This document shows positions 15,466-24,300 of a stretch of DNA of 64,000 bases, one piece after another (within the stretch, counting starts at the first letter, position 1; each line of letters begins with the position of its first letter). Source of the stretch: Planctomycetota bacterium (GTDB lineage Bacteria > Planctomycetota > JAMOSO01). The DNA lies in NCBI GenBank assembly GCA_027063065.1, contig JAMOSO010000012.1, positions 1 through 64,000 of the forward strand, read 5' to 3'. The position numbers were made by a program, and so were the translations under genes. The notes under the pieces were generated by a model. It ran no database searches, had not been told where the DNA came from, and was given only the letters and a program-made list of their open reading frames with translations.

Positions 15466-17553
15466 ATGAATATCAGTACAGTATATTCTGGCGTACAAAA
15501 AATTACTTTTGGCAAGCCAGAATCAATTACCCCAGTTAGTTTAAGAAATATAGAAGCAGATATGGCTAATGCTAAAAATTTGCCAGAGGCTTTAGATTTA
15601 CCATTTGATTTAAATGAAATTAAATTTAAAACAACTGCAAGGGGTTGCGTAGTAGAGTTACCACTTGTGGAAGGCGAAGATGTACACGGGTTGGGTTTGC
15701 AATTAAAATCTCATTGTCAGACAGGCAAAAAAAAGGTATTGCGTGTAAATTCTGATCCAGTTGCGGATACGGGTGATTCTCATGCGCCAGTGCCATTTTA
15801 TTTGTCGACTAATGGATATGGGGTTTTTGTTGACACTGCCAGATACACTACTTTTTATTGTGGTTCGCATCAAAGGCGTCAAGATTCACAGGCGTCTTTT
15901 GATAGTTGCCAAAACGAAAATATCGGCACCAGCACAGAAGAGTTATATGACTCTAAAAAGAATACAAGCTCATCTATGATGATTGAGATTCCATCTGTAC
16001 AAGGTATAGATCTTTATATTTTTGCAGGGCCTAATATGCAAGTGGCGTTGCAAAGATATGTTATGTTTTCAGGAGGTGGATGTTTGCCACCTATGTGGGG
16101 TTTAGGTGTTTTATATCGTGGTTACGCTAAAAATAATCAAGATGATAGTGTTAAATTAGCTAAACATTTTAGAGAAAAACACATTCCTTGTGATGTGTTT
16201 GGTTTAGAGCCGGGTTGGATGGATAAATCATATTCTTGTAATTTTGCATGGAATGATACTAATTTTCCAGATACCGACACTTTTTTAAATCAAATGTATG
16301 ATATGGGTTATGAGCTTAATCTATGGGAACAGTTGTTTGTTCATCCAACAGCTTCTTTTTATAAAGATATGCAACCATATTCAGGTGATTTTGATGTATG
16401 GGAAGGCTTAGTGCCAGATTTATCTATGTCAGAGGCAAGGGATATTTATTCTAAGCACCAGTTTGATAATTTTATTCAACGTGGTATTCACGGTGTTAAA
16501 GTTGATGAATGTGATAATTCTGATTTTATCAGATTTCCTTGGTCATTTCCTGAAACTTCAGAGTTTCCTTCTGGTATGGATGGGGAACAAATGCATTCTA
16601 GTTTTGGCAGATTAGGTCAAGAGGCTATTATGCAAGGGTTTCGTAAAGCCAATAAGCGTACATATAGTAATTGTCGTTCTTCCCACGCTTTAGCATCCCC
16701 ATATCCTATGGCTGTATATAGTGATTTATATGATCATGATGATTTTATCCGCGGTACTGTAAATGCTAGTTTATCTGGTTTGTTATGGACGCCAGAAGTT
16801 AGACGTTGTAAGTCCGTTGATGACTTAATCCGCCGTATTCAATCGGTGGTGTTTTCGCCAATGACCTTGGTCAATGCGTGGACTATTAAAAATCCTCCGT
16901 GGTTACAATTTGATGAAACTAAAAATAACCAAGATATATTATTGGATAACGCCACTGAAGTAGAAGCTATTTGCAAAGAATTATTTGAATTACGTATGAG
17001 TTTACTACCGTATTTATATAGTGCCTTTGCAAAGTATAGGTTTTCTGGTTTACCTGTATTTCGTGCTTTAGTAGTTGATTATCCAGAAGATTTAGCGGTG
17101 AGGGATTTGGATACTCAATATATGGTTGGTGATTCATTGATGTTTGCACCATTAACGGCTGGCAATACACAGCGAGAGGTGTACTTTCCTCAAGGCAAAT
17201 GGGTAGATTTCTTTTCTCATCAAATATATGAAGGTGGGCAAGCCTATCAGTTAAAGGCAGATGTAAACCAGTTATTGTTGTTTGTTAAACATAATACTCT
17301 TTTGCCTTTTGCTAAACCAGTTGAGCATATCACAAAAGATATTTGTTTTGATATAACCGTCAGGGTTTATGGAGATACTCCCCAATCTTGCGAATTATTT
17401 AGTGATGATGGCTATAGTTTCGATTATGAAAATGGTCAATATGACAAATTAATTTTAAATTGGGATACAATTAATGGTGGTTCGTCGACAGTTTTATCTA
17501 ATGATAAATCGTTATCTAAATACAATATTACAGATTGGCAAAAAAAATATTAA
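15466..17553 (+). CDS. Glycoside hydrolase family 31 enzyme
   Basis: The N-terminal beta-sandwich (about 1-195) is followed by a TIM barrel (about 205-540) and C-terminal beta domains. GVKVDECDNSDF places the nucleophile Asp at about 347. YDHDDFIRGTV around 423-428 is the likely acid/base region. LFGLEPGWM-like and LLWTPEVR segments also fit GH31. There is no signal peptide, so it is probably cytoplasmic. Family members include alpha-glucosidases, alpha-xylosidases and alpha-galactosidases; the DECD variant does not let me choose. ATGGAGATTAA precedes the start. It lies ten bases after the pseudopilin gene. Confidence 0.88.
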   Translation: MNISTVYSGVQKITFGKPESITPVSLRNIEADMANAKNLPEALDLPFDLNEIKFKTTARGCVVELPLVEGEDVHGLGLQLKSHCQTGKKKVLRVNSDPVADTGDSHAPVPFYLSTNGYGVFVDTARYTTFYCGSHQRRQDSQASFDSCQNENIGTSTEELYDSKKNTSSSMMIEIPSVQGIDLYIFAGPNMQVALQRYVMFSGGGCLPPMWGLGVLYRGYAKNNQDDSVKLAKHFREKHIPCDVFGLEPGWMDKSYSCNFAWNDTNFPDTDTFLNQMYDMGYELNLWEQLFVHPTASFYKDMQPYSGDFDVWEGLVPDLSMSEARDIYSKHQFDNFIQRGIHGVKVDECDNSDFIRFPWSFPETSEFPSGMDGEQMHSSFGRLGQEAIMQGFRKANKRTYSNCRSSHALASPYPMAVYSDLYDHDDFIRGTVNASLSGLLWTPEVRRCKSVDDLIRRIQSVVFSPMTLVNAWTIKNPPWLQFDETKNNQDILLDNATEVEAICKELFELRMSLLPYLYSAFAKYRFSGLPVFRALVVDYPEDLAVRDLDTQYMVGDSLMFAPLTAGNTQREVYFPQGKWVDFFSHQIYEGGQAYQLKADVNQLLLFVKHNTLLPFAKPVEHITKDICFDITVRVYGDTPQSCELFSDDGYSFDYENGQYDKLILNWDTINGGSSTVLSNDKSLSKYNITDWQKKY

Positions 17554-17582
17554 TAATTTAATTTGATAAATAGGAGAAACAA

Positions 17583-18311
17583 ATGAAAAAAAAACTAATA
17601 CTGTTGTTGTCTATGGCTATGTGTGGTCAATATGCAAATGCTAAAGTAACTTTACTAGAGCATTTTACAAAAGCTAATAAGATTGATAATAAATTCTATG
17701 TAGCTGAGGATGTTTCTTCAGAGCATAAAGGTCAATTAAATGGTAAATTTAAATTTGTTGATGCCCGTTTTGGCAAAGGTGCAATAGGCAGTTCTGATTT
17801 TGATGATATAGTGTTTAATGCTAATAATATTGTTAATCCGTCGGAAGGTTCTATTGAATTATGGATTACAGTGGATAAAGATTTTGACAAATTAAATACA
17901 AACCAACGTATTCTTCGTGTGAATTTTGATAAGCATAATCAAATTGTTTTGTATTATAATTTAAAAGAACAACATCTTGTTTTTTGGATGAAAGATGAAG
18001 ATACTGAACCAAGTGTGTCACGTTATCATAGTAAAAATATTGCGGCTTTAATAGCTTCTCAAGGTGCGTTGGATTGGAAAAAAGGCGAGCATCATCACAT
18101 TTGTCTGTCTTGGTCTCCTAAAGTACAAAAATTATATATTGATGGCGTACTAAATAGCCGTGCATATTTTAGCTCTGTTACTGCAGTTCCTACAGATAAC
18201 AGTAAGTTGATTATGTTTACAGAAGAAGACAAAGCATTGATTTTTGATGAGCTAAGAATATGGGACAATATGAAAGAGCCCGAAAATATCACAGTTCGCC
18301 CAAGTCGTTAA
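17583..18311 (+). CDS. Secreted LamG/concanavalin-like protein
   Basis: A signal peptide (about residues 1-20, ending YANA) precedes one LamG-type jelly roll (about 24-235) with VTLLEHF at the front, SIELWITV in the middle, the HHICLSWSPKVQKLYIDG strand pair and IFDELRIWDN at the end. It matches the N-terminal third of the next gene along its length, so the two arose by duplication. It may bind a polysaccharide outside the cytoplasm. AGGAGAAACAA precedes the ATG. Confidence 0.8.
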   Translation: MKKKLILLLSMAMCGQYANAKVTLLEHFTKANKIDNKFYVAEDVSSEHKGQLNGKFKFVDARFGKGAIGSSDFDDIVFNANNIVNPSEGSIELWITVDKDFDKLNTNQRILRVNFDKHNQIVLYYNLKEQHLVFWMKDEDTEPSVSRYHSKNIAALIASQGALDWKKGEHHHICLSWSPKVQKLYIDGVLNSRAYFSSVTAVPTDNSKLIMFTEEDKALIFDELRIWDNMKEPENITVRPSR

Positions 18312-18332
18312 TTAAATTATTAAGGAAACTAT

Positions 18333-20885
18333 ATGAAAATTAAATCCATATTATTAATATCGGCATTGATATGTACTAAGACTATTTATGCCAATCCCCA
18401 AATTACATTGTTAGAACATTTTAATAATACTAAAAACATTGCTGGCCAACAGGTGGTTACACCTGAATATCCAGACACTAAATTTGGCAAAATTAACGGT
18501 GATGTTAAATTTGTTGATACTCGTTTTGGTAAAGGCGTATTGTGTTCTACTTATAAAGATAATGTAACTTTTGGTGCAAAAGGTATTGTTAATCCAGCTA
18601 GGGGTACAGTTGAGGCGTGGATTACACCGTCAGTTGATTTGGAAACAGTCAAAACTAATCAACAAGTATTTAAAATTAAATTTGATAACAATAATGCTAT
18701 TTCATTGTATTATAACGCTAAGGATAATAATTTTGTTTTTTATATTGTTGATAAAGATGATCCCTCTAGTTATCACCATAGTAAGGGCTATCCCATTATC
18801 CAACCAACGGTTAAGGTGTTTTGGAAAAAAGGCCAATCTCATCATATTGCTGTAAGCTGGTCAGATAAGGTGCAATTTGTGTTTCTTGATGGCAAAATGG
18901 CATGTCATGCTTATTTTAATTGCGCTATTAAAACCAGTGTAACACAAAGTAGTAAGGTGTTTATTTCTGGAGAGGGTGGTGATAGTTGTTTTATTTTTGA
19001 TGAATTTAGAATTTGGGACGATGTTCGTGCCCCTAGAAAATTAGATGTTGCACCTGTCTATGTGGATACTAATTTTGATGCTAAAAACCCAACTTGCAAA
19101 CGATGGTTAAATGCTAAAAATATTAGTTTAGGTTTTAATAAAGATAATGCATTGCCTATGGCAATTAAACCTTTAAATTCTAAAACATCTTGGACCACAG
19201 GAGCCTCTTCGCTAGAAGCCGATAAAAAGTTAAGCAAGATAATAACATGGTCTCAAAAAGACGGCGTAGCTATTTGTACTGTTAAATTTAACAATAAAAC
19301 AGAAGCTGATATTACAACTGATGTGGCGTTAAAATTTCCTATGTTAAAAGCCAGTGATATGGCTTTTATTCCTGTTGATGATGGTGTCTTTAAAGTTGGA
19401 ACAGGACGCACTACTAAAGGTTACATTAAAGGTGCTAGGTATGGCGTCAATGCAGCCTCTATCCCATTAATTAGTATTTACAGGCCAGAAATTGATGCTG
19501 GTTTGACAATCATTTCATCTCTTGATGATAAAAATGAAATCAAATGGGATTTGGGCGACGAAAATAAATCTAACATTTTAAGTATCACCCATAAAAAAAT
19601 AAAAATACCAGCAGGTCAGTCTAAGCAGATGCAATGGATGTTTGCCGGTCATCAGGCAGATTGGCGTTGTGCCCTTGATGTTTATACTAAAATCTATCCA
19701 GGTATTTTGGTGCCACCCCAAGGTGCGGTTGCTAAAGGCGATCAGGGTATGGTTATTGGTGGGCGTTCTAACCGTGAATTTTTAAAAGAGTTAGTTGATT
19801 TAGGGGTAGGTTGGCGTGAAGTTTCTATGGATCATCTTGGCAAGGGTGCTAACGAAGAAGGTCGTTTGCCAATTGGTTTTGGTAATTATATTCCTGATGA
19901 TTTAACTCCTTATCAACAAAATATAGAAGCCTTTAGGCAAAGCTTTGTCAATATGGATAAGGCAGGTATTGATGCTTTATTGTATATACAAGCTCGCGAT
20001 TGCCAAAATTTAGAACAAGCATTGAGGGACTTTCCAGATTCTGTGCAATATTATTCTAATGGCAAGCCTATGAATGGTGTCTTTGGTGCTACAATGACCT
20101 GCGAAAAAGGTTCTAAGTGGTATTTGCACTTAATTGATCAGGCTAAGCGCCAAATGTCTGTTTTTCCAAATGCTGATGGGTTTTTCTTTGATAACTCTTG
20201 GAATCCAGAATTTGCTGATATCATAGAAGCTATTGCAAAGGTAGCGCACGATGCAGGTCGTTCCATGACTACCAATGGTGCTAGTGCAAAATGTGTAGAG
20301 TTTTCTGATTCTATTATGGCAGAGACTCATTTAAGTCAGTTGGGTAATATGCAGTATTTGGGATTGGTTACGCCTATACATTATATCCCTATTTATATTG
20401 CAGGTGCTCCATTAGATGCTAAGCCACGTCATGGGGCTCCAGGTGTTATGCAAAATCTTAAGCGTGATTTAGGTGCTTGTTTGGTAAGAGGTGGCTTTTA
20501 TAGTTTTAATTCTTTTGGCACCAAATATTGGTCGCAAAAATCAATAACTTACTTTAAGCAGTATTTGCCTTTGCAAAAAGCATTGTATGGGCGTAAGTGG
20601 GTTCTTTCGGCTCATGCTTTAGAGTTGCCAGATAAATTAAAGGGCAATGTATTTGAAGCAAGAGACGGGGCGTGGTTAGTTGCGTTGGCAAAAGATGCCT
20701 ATGATGCTGGTGCAGCTGTGATTAAAGTAAGAGTGCCAGATACGTCTAAAGTATTGCAACAGGTTTTAATTAGGAAAGTAGGTGAAAGCTGGGCGCCTAT
20801 AGCTTTTAGCCAAATAGGTCAAGACATCACTATTAATTTAAAAGAAATTCCAGATTTAAGTTTGTTAAAGTTATATTGGCAGTAG
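18333..20885 (+). CDS. Secreted LamG plus putative TIM-barrel glycosidase
   Basis: A signal peptide (about 1-20, ending IYAN) leads to a LamG domain (about 24-240). A middle beta-rich part (about 250-440) and a TIM-barrel-like part (about 450-790) follow, then a short beta domain. GVGWREVSMDHLG, LLYIQARDCQN, DGFFFDNSWN (about 626-635) and MTTNGASAKC look like barrel strands with acidic active-site residues. I do not recognise the exact family; it resembles unclassified alpha-glycosidases. It is the last gene of the cluster, ahead of a hairpin. A secreted glycan-degrading role is inferred. Confidence 0.7.
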   Translation: MKIKSILLISALICTKTIYANPQITLLEHFNNTKNIAGQQVVTPEYPDTKFGKINGDVKFVDTRFGKGVLCSTYKDNVTFGAKGIVNPARGTVEAWITPSVDLETVKTNQQVFKIKFDNNNAISLYYNAKDNNFVFYIVDKDDPSSYHHSKGYPIIQPTVKVFWKKGQSHHIAVSWSDKVQFVFLDGKMACHAYFNCAIKTSVTQSSKVFISGEGGDSCFIFDEFRIWDDVRAPRKLDVAPVYVDTNFDAKNPTCKRWLNAKNISLGFNKDNALPMAIKPLNSKTSWTTGASSLEADKKLSKIITWSQKDGVAICTVKFNNKTEADITTDVALKFPMLKASDMAFIPVDDGVFKVGTGRTTKGYIKGARYGVNAASIPLISIYRPEIDAGLTIISSLDDKNEIKWDLGDENKSNILSITHKKIKIPAGQSKQMQWMFAGHQADWRCALDVYTKIYPGILVPPQGAVAKGDQGMVIGGRSNREFLKELVDLGVGWREVSMDHLGKGANEEGRLPIGFGNYIPDDLTPYQQNIEAFRQSFVNMDKAGIDALLYIQARDCQNLEQALRDFPDSVQYYSNGKPMNGVFGATMTCEKGSKWYLHLIDQAKRQMSVFPNADGFFFDNSWNPEFADIIEAIAKVAHDAGRSMTTNGASAKCVEFSDSIMAETHLSQLGNMQYLGLVTPIHYIPIYIAGAPLDAKPRHGAPGVMQNLKRDLGACLVRGGFYSFNSFGTKYWSQKSITYFKQYLPLQKALYGRKWVLSAHALELPDKLKGNVFEARDGAWLVALAKDAYDAGAAVIKVRVPDTSKVLQQVLIRKVGESWAPIAFSQIGQDITINLKEIPDLSLLKLYWQ

Positions 20886-20900
20886 TCAATATTGTATAAA

Positions 20901-20944
20901 AAAGGGTTGTTTAGAATGTGATATATTGTTTTAAACAATCCTTT
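20901..20944 (+). terminator. Stem-loop after the carbohydrate cluster
   Basis: A 13-bp stem (20901-20913 with 20932-20944) contains one G-U pair and an 18-base loop. It starts 16 bases after the last stop codon. The T-run is short, so it may be a modest terminator. Confidence 0.55.
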
Positions 20945-21067
20945 GTACAGATTGTTATAGTAATAGATAAAAAGACAGATGTGATAAAGTCTTTATTTGT
21001 CCGTTTGTTTATATATAATATATATAACCTTATGGTTGTGTATGATGATTCTCAAAGGGAGAAGCTC

Positions 21068-21097
21068 GTGTTTTTAACAATGTGTAACAATGTGTAA
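21068..21097 (+). CDS. Possible nine-codon leader peptide
   Basis: AAAGGGAG lies six bases before a GTG that opens the frame GTG-TTT-TTA-ACA-ATG-TGT-AAC-AAT-GTG-TAA, ending within the tandem repeats. The peptide would be MFLTMCNNV. The ribosome site is better than that of the downstream gene. Whether it is translated is unknown, and it could be coincidence. Confidence 0.2.
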   Translation: MFLTMCNNV

Positions 21098-21202
21098 CAA
21101 TGTGTAACAATGTGTAACAATGTGTAACAATGTGTAACAATGTGTAACAATGTGTAACAATGTGTAACAATGTGTAACAATGTGTAACAATGTGTAACAA
21201 TG
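21075..21202 (+). repeat. Tandem 10-bp repeat, 12 perfect copies plus ends
   Basis: The unit TGTGTAACAA is repeated twelve times without change from 21081 to 21200, preceded by a partial TAACAA. The array abuts the receiver-GGDEF gene: the first ATG of that frame (21200) is formed by its last base. A 10-bp period is close to one helical turn. Perfect identity means recent expansion or strong conservation. Copy-number change would move the upstream signals relative to the gene. Confidence 0.95.
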
Positions 21203-21211
21203 GGGTGTTAT

Positions 21212-22456
21212 ATGCAAAAAAACATTACTATCTTATATGTTGAGGACGAAGATGTTATTCGTGAGAATACCAAACGTCCGCTTACGCGTTTGTGCGATAC
21301 TTTAATAGTGGCTTCAGATGGTCAAGAGGGTTTAAATTTATATAAAAAATATCGTCCTGATATTGTAGTCTCGGACATCAAAATGCCAAATATGAATGGC
21401 ATTGAAATGTGTAGGGCTATTAAAAATATCGATAAAGACCAACATATTGTTTTTACTACCGCCCATAGTGAATGCGGATATTTTATGGACGCCATTGATA
21501 TGCAGATTGATTGTTATATTTTAAAGCCCATCGATTATGATTTGTTAGAAAACAAAGCAAATAAAATTATTGATACAATTAGTAATAAATACAAATTACG
21601 TCAACAAGAAATTTTAATAAATGAAATAGCTAAATTACAAGATAATTTATTAATAGTCTTAGACTGTAAACAGAATATCGTGTTTTCTAATGATAGATTT
21701 TTACATTTTTTTGATGTAAATACATTGGATGATTTTAAAGAAACATACAGTATATTAAGTTCTTTATTTATAGAAGGTGAAGATTTTTTTACTGCTTGTA
21801 ATGAAAATTGGTTATTAGATTTGCAAAAACTACCTAAAAAAGAACAAGTGGTTTCTATTATGAATAAGGCCTTGGCTGAACCGCAAGTTTTTTTAGTGTC
21901 TGTCAAAGAAATATCAGAAACCTCTCATACTATTTTAATTTTAACTGAAATCACTCATATAGCTGATGAAACAAAAGAGTTAAAGCAAAAGGCTTTTACA
22001 GATGATTTGACATCTATTTATAATCGAGCTTATTTTAATAAAATGCTCATCAAACAAATGCAGGATAATCAAGATTGTTTAAGTTTGATTTTATTGGACG
22101 TGGATAGATTTAAAGATTTTAATGATGTTTATGGTCATCAGGTTGGTGATAAAGTGTTACAATCTTTAGCTTCTATTATTAATGCTAAAATCAGAACAGC
22201 GGATATATTTGCTAGGTGGGGTGGCGAAGAATTTACTATAATTTTATCTGATACTAATTTGGCAAATGCTTTAAAAGTTGCAGAAAATTTACGACAGACT
22301 ATAGAAGAGTATATCTTTATAGGCGATTTAAAAGTAACTTGTAGTTTTGGTGTGGCGGAAGCTACCAAAGAAGATGTGCCAGATACCTTAATAAAACGAG
22401 CGGATGATGCATTATATCGGGCTAAAACTGGGGGGAGAAATAGGGTTGCCCAATAA
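21212..22456 (+). CDS. Response regulator with GGDEF diguanylate cyclase
   Basis: The receiver (about residues 5-120) has Asp55 in VSDIKMP and the conserved Lys in LKPID. A middle part (about 140-235) looks PAS-like. The GGDEF domain (about 250-414) has DDLTSIYNRAYF, LLDVDRFKDFNDVYGH and an intact GGEEF at 337-341, so c-di-GMP synthesis is expected. The frame also has an ATG at 21200 inside the repeat array; the ATG at 21212 follows TGGGGTG and gives a normal receiver start. It is followed after 20 bases by the binding-protein/peroxidase fusion and the kinase gene, its likely partner. Confidence 0.92.
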   Translation: MQKNITILYVEDEDVIRENTKRPLTRLCDTLIVASDGQEGLNLYKKYRPDIVVSDIKMPNMNGIEMCRAIKNIDKDQHIVFTTAHSECGYFMDAIDMQIDCYILKPIDYDLLENKANKIIDTISNKYKLRQQEILINEIAKLQDNLLIVLDCKQNIVFSNDRFLHFFDVNTLDDFKETYSILSSLFIEGEDFFTACNENWLLDLQKLPKKEQVVSIMNKALAEPQVFLVSVKEISETSHTILILTEITHIADETKELKQKAFTDDLTSIYNRAYFNKMLIKQMQDNQDCLSLILLDVDRFKDFNDVYGHQVGDKVLQSLASIINAKIRTADIFARWGGEEFTIILSDTNLANALKVAENLRQTIEEYIFIGDLKVTCSFGVAEATKEDVPDTLIKRADDALYRAKTGGRNRVAQ

Positions 22457-22476
22457 TAAATACAGCGGGAGGAAGT

Positions 22477-24300
22477 ATGCGTAAATTATTATTATGCTTA
22501 TGTGTGGTAATTAATATCTGTGTTTGTGATTTTGTATATGCTATAAATCATAAAGTTTCGGTGCAGTTATTATGGAAACATCAATTTGAATTTGCGGGCA
22601 TTTATGTAGCAAAAAATAAAGGTTTTTATCAAGAAGCTAATTTAGATGTGGATATAATACCTTTTGATGCCAATAGTGATATGGTGCAAAATGTATTGCA
22701 GCAAAAAATCACATTTGGCATAGGGTATCCCAGTATTATTTTACATGGCAATGATGTTGTTTTATTAAATGCTTTTTTTCAAAGCTCACCGCATATAATT
22801 GTTACGACAAATCCAAACATAAAAAACATTAAAGATTTTAAAAATAAAACTATTATGATTAATATGGATGCTGTTAAAATTGCTGCATTTGCAGGAATGT
22901 TATCCTCTGGAGGTATAACATTTGCTGATTTAAAAAAAGTTAAGCATCAATATAATTTAGATAGCATTATACATCATAAGGTAGATTTGATGCCTATGTA
23001 TATGTCTAATGAGTTATACCTATTAGATAAAAAAAACATATATTATAAAATTTTTGATCCACGTGATTTTGGTTTTGATTTTTATACGGATATTTTATTT
23101 ACATCGCTTAATTTTGTCAAACAGCACCCAAAAGAAGTCGCCGCATTTCAGAAAGCCACCATTAAAGGATGGTTATGGGCTTTTGAACATATTGAAGAAT
23201 CTGTAGATTTAATTTTAAAATATTATAATACCTCAAAAACTAAGGATGCATTATTGCATGAAGCACATGTGTTAAAAAATTTAGCCTTTTATAAGACAGA
23301 GGTTTTTGGACAGATTAAAGCTAGTAAACTCAAAGAAATTTATAATACATATTATATGCTAGATATAGTTAAAAAAGATTTAAATGTTCAAAAATTAATA
23401 TTTGGTTTTGTATATCAAGAGCCAATAATACCTATCCCACAGCATATTGAGTATAATGTTCAAAAGGCCAAATTAGGTAAAAATTTATTTTTTGATACAC
23501 GATTAAGTGCCGATAATACGGTTAGTTGTGCTACTTGTCATGTTATTGAAGAGGGTGGAGATGATAATGCTCAATTTTCTACTGGTATAAAAGGTAGTTT
23601 AGGCCATATCAATTCGCCAACAGTATTAAACGCTAGATACAATATAGCGCAATTTTGGGATGGCAGAGCAAAAGACTTAAAAGAACAGGTTAAAGGACCA
23701 ATAGAAAACCCTGTAGAAATGGGACATTCTTTAGAAGGCGTCGAACAGGTTTTAAAACGTGACCATAAATTACTTAATGAATTTAACCATATATATACTA
23801 CAGATTTGACACAAGAGAATATTATGGATGCCATAGCTGAGTTTGAAAAAACTTTAATTACACCTAATTGTCAATTTGATAAATATTTACGCGGTGACAA
23901 AACTGCTATTACAAAATATGCCCAAGATGGTTATAACTTATTTAAAAAATACGGTTGTATTAATTGTCATAATGGGATTAATATAGGTGGTAATTTATTT
24001 CAAAAAGTTGGTATTTATCCTAAGTTTTCAACAGAAGTACATAATTTAGGTATGACATCATTGGCTGGAAATCTGGTTGATAAGTTTTATTTTAAAGTTC
24101 CTTCTTTAAGAAATATTTGTAAAACAGCACCTTATTTTCATACAGGTGATATTAATAGTTTAGAACGAGCAGTAAAAATTATTAGTTATATGCAATTAGG
24201 AATAGTTTTGAGTCAAAGGGATACTGATAAAATAATGAGTTTTTTGCAATCGTTAGATGGTGAATATCCTGAATTTATGAAAGCTCAAACATGCGAATAA
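22477..24300 (+). CDS. Periplasmic NMT1/THI5-like binding domain fused to di-heme cytochrome c peroxidase
   Basis: A signal peptide (about 1-22, ending VYA) precedes a solute-binding domain of the NMT1/THI5 type (about 25-300), with VSVQLLWKHQFEFAGIYVAK and GFYQEANLDVDI as in sensor-linked binding proteins. From about residue 315 the protein is a MauG/cytochrome c peroxidase-type enzyme: LGKNLFFDTRLS, heme motif CATCH (351-355), INSPTVLNARYN, FWDGRAKDL, a second heme motif CINCH (494-498), and KTAPYFHTG. Both heme motifs and surrounding blocks look intact. The joined domains are in one unbroken frame. GGGAGGAAG precedes the ATG, and the stop overlaps the kinase gene by ten bases. A role in sensing a ligand or peroxide for the kinase is inferred. 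Confidence 0.9.
   Translation: MRKLLLCLCVVINICVCDFVYAINHKVSVQLLWKHQFEFAGIYVAKNKGFYQEANLDVDIIPFDANSDMVQNVLQQKITFGIGYPSIILHGNDVVLLNAFFQSSPHIIVTTNPNIKNIKDFKNKTIMINMDAVKIAAFAGMLSSGGITFADLKKVKHQYNLDSIIHHKVDLMPMYMSNELYLLDKKNIYYKIFDPRDFGFDFYTDILFTSLNFVKQHPKEVAAFQKATIKGWLWAFEHIEESVDLILKYYNTSKTKDALLHEAHVLKNLAFYKTEVFGQIKASKLKEIYNTYYMLDIVKKDLNVQKLIFGFVYQEPIIPIPQHIEYNVQKAKLGKNLFFDTRLSADNTVSCATCHVIEEGGDDNAQFSTGIKGSLGHINSPTVLNARYNIAQFWDGRAKDLKEQVKGPIENPVEMGHSLEGVEQVLKRDHKLLNEFNHIYTTDLTQENIMDAIAEFEKTLITPNCQFDKYLRGDKTAITKYAQDGYNLFKKYGCINCHNGINIGGNLFQKVGIYPKFSTEVHNLGMTSLAGNLVDKFYFKVPSLRNICKTAPYFHTGDINSLERAVKIISYMQLGIVLSQRDTDKIMSFLQSLDGEYPEFMKAQTCE

Larger units (their letters stand above)
20886..21211. other. 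Spacer before the sensory module
   Basis: These 326 bases hold the stem-loop at 20901-20944, an AT-rich stretch with TATAAT (21013-21018) and a ribosome-site-like AAAGGGAG at 21055-21062. Twelve perfect 10-bp repeats run up to the start of the receiver-GGDEF gene. No known RNA element is recognised. Confidence 0.6.

Noticed and set aside
21075-21202. Tandem repeats as a CRISPR array
   Set aside because: The units are 10 bp, contiguous and without spacers, and there are no cas genes.
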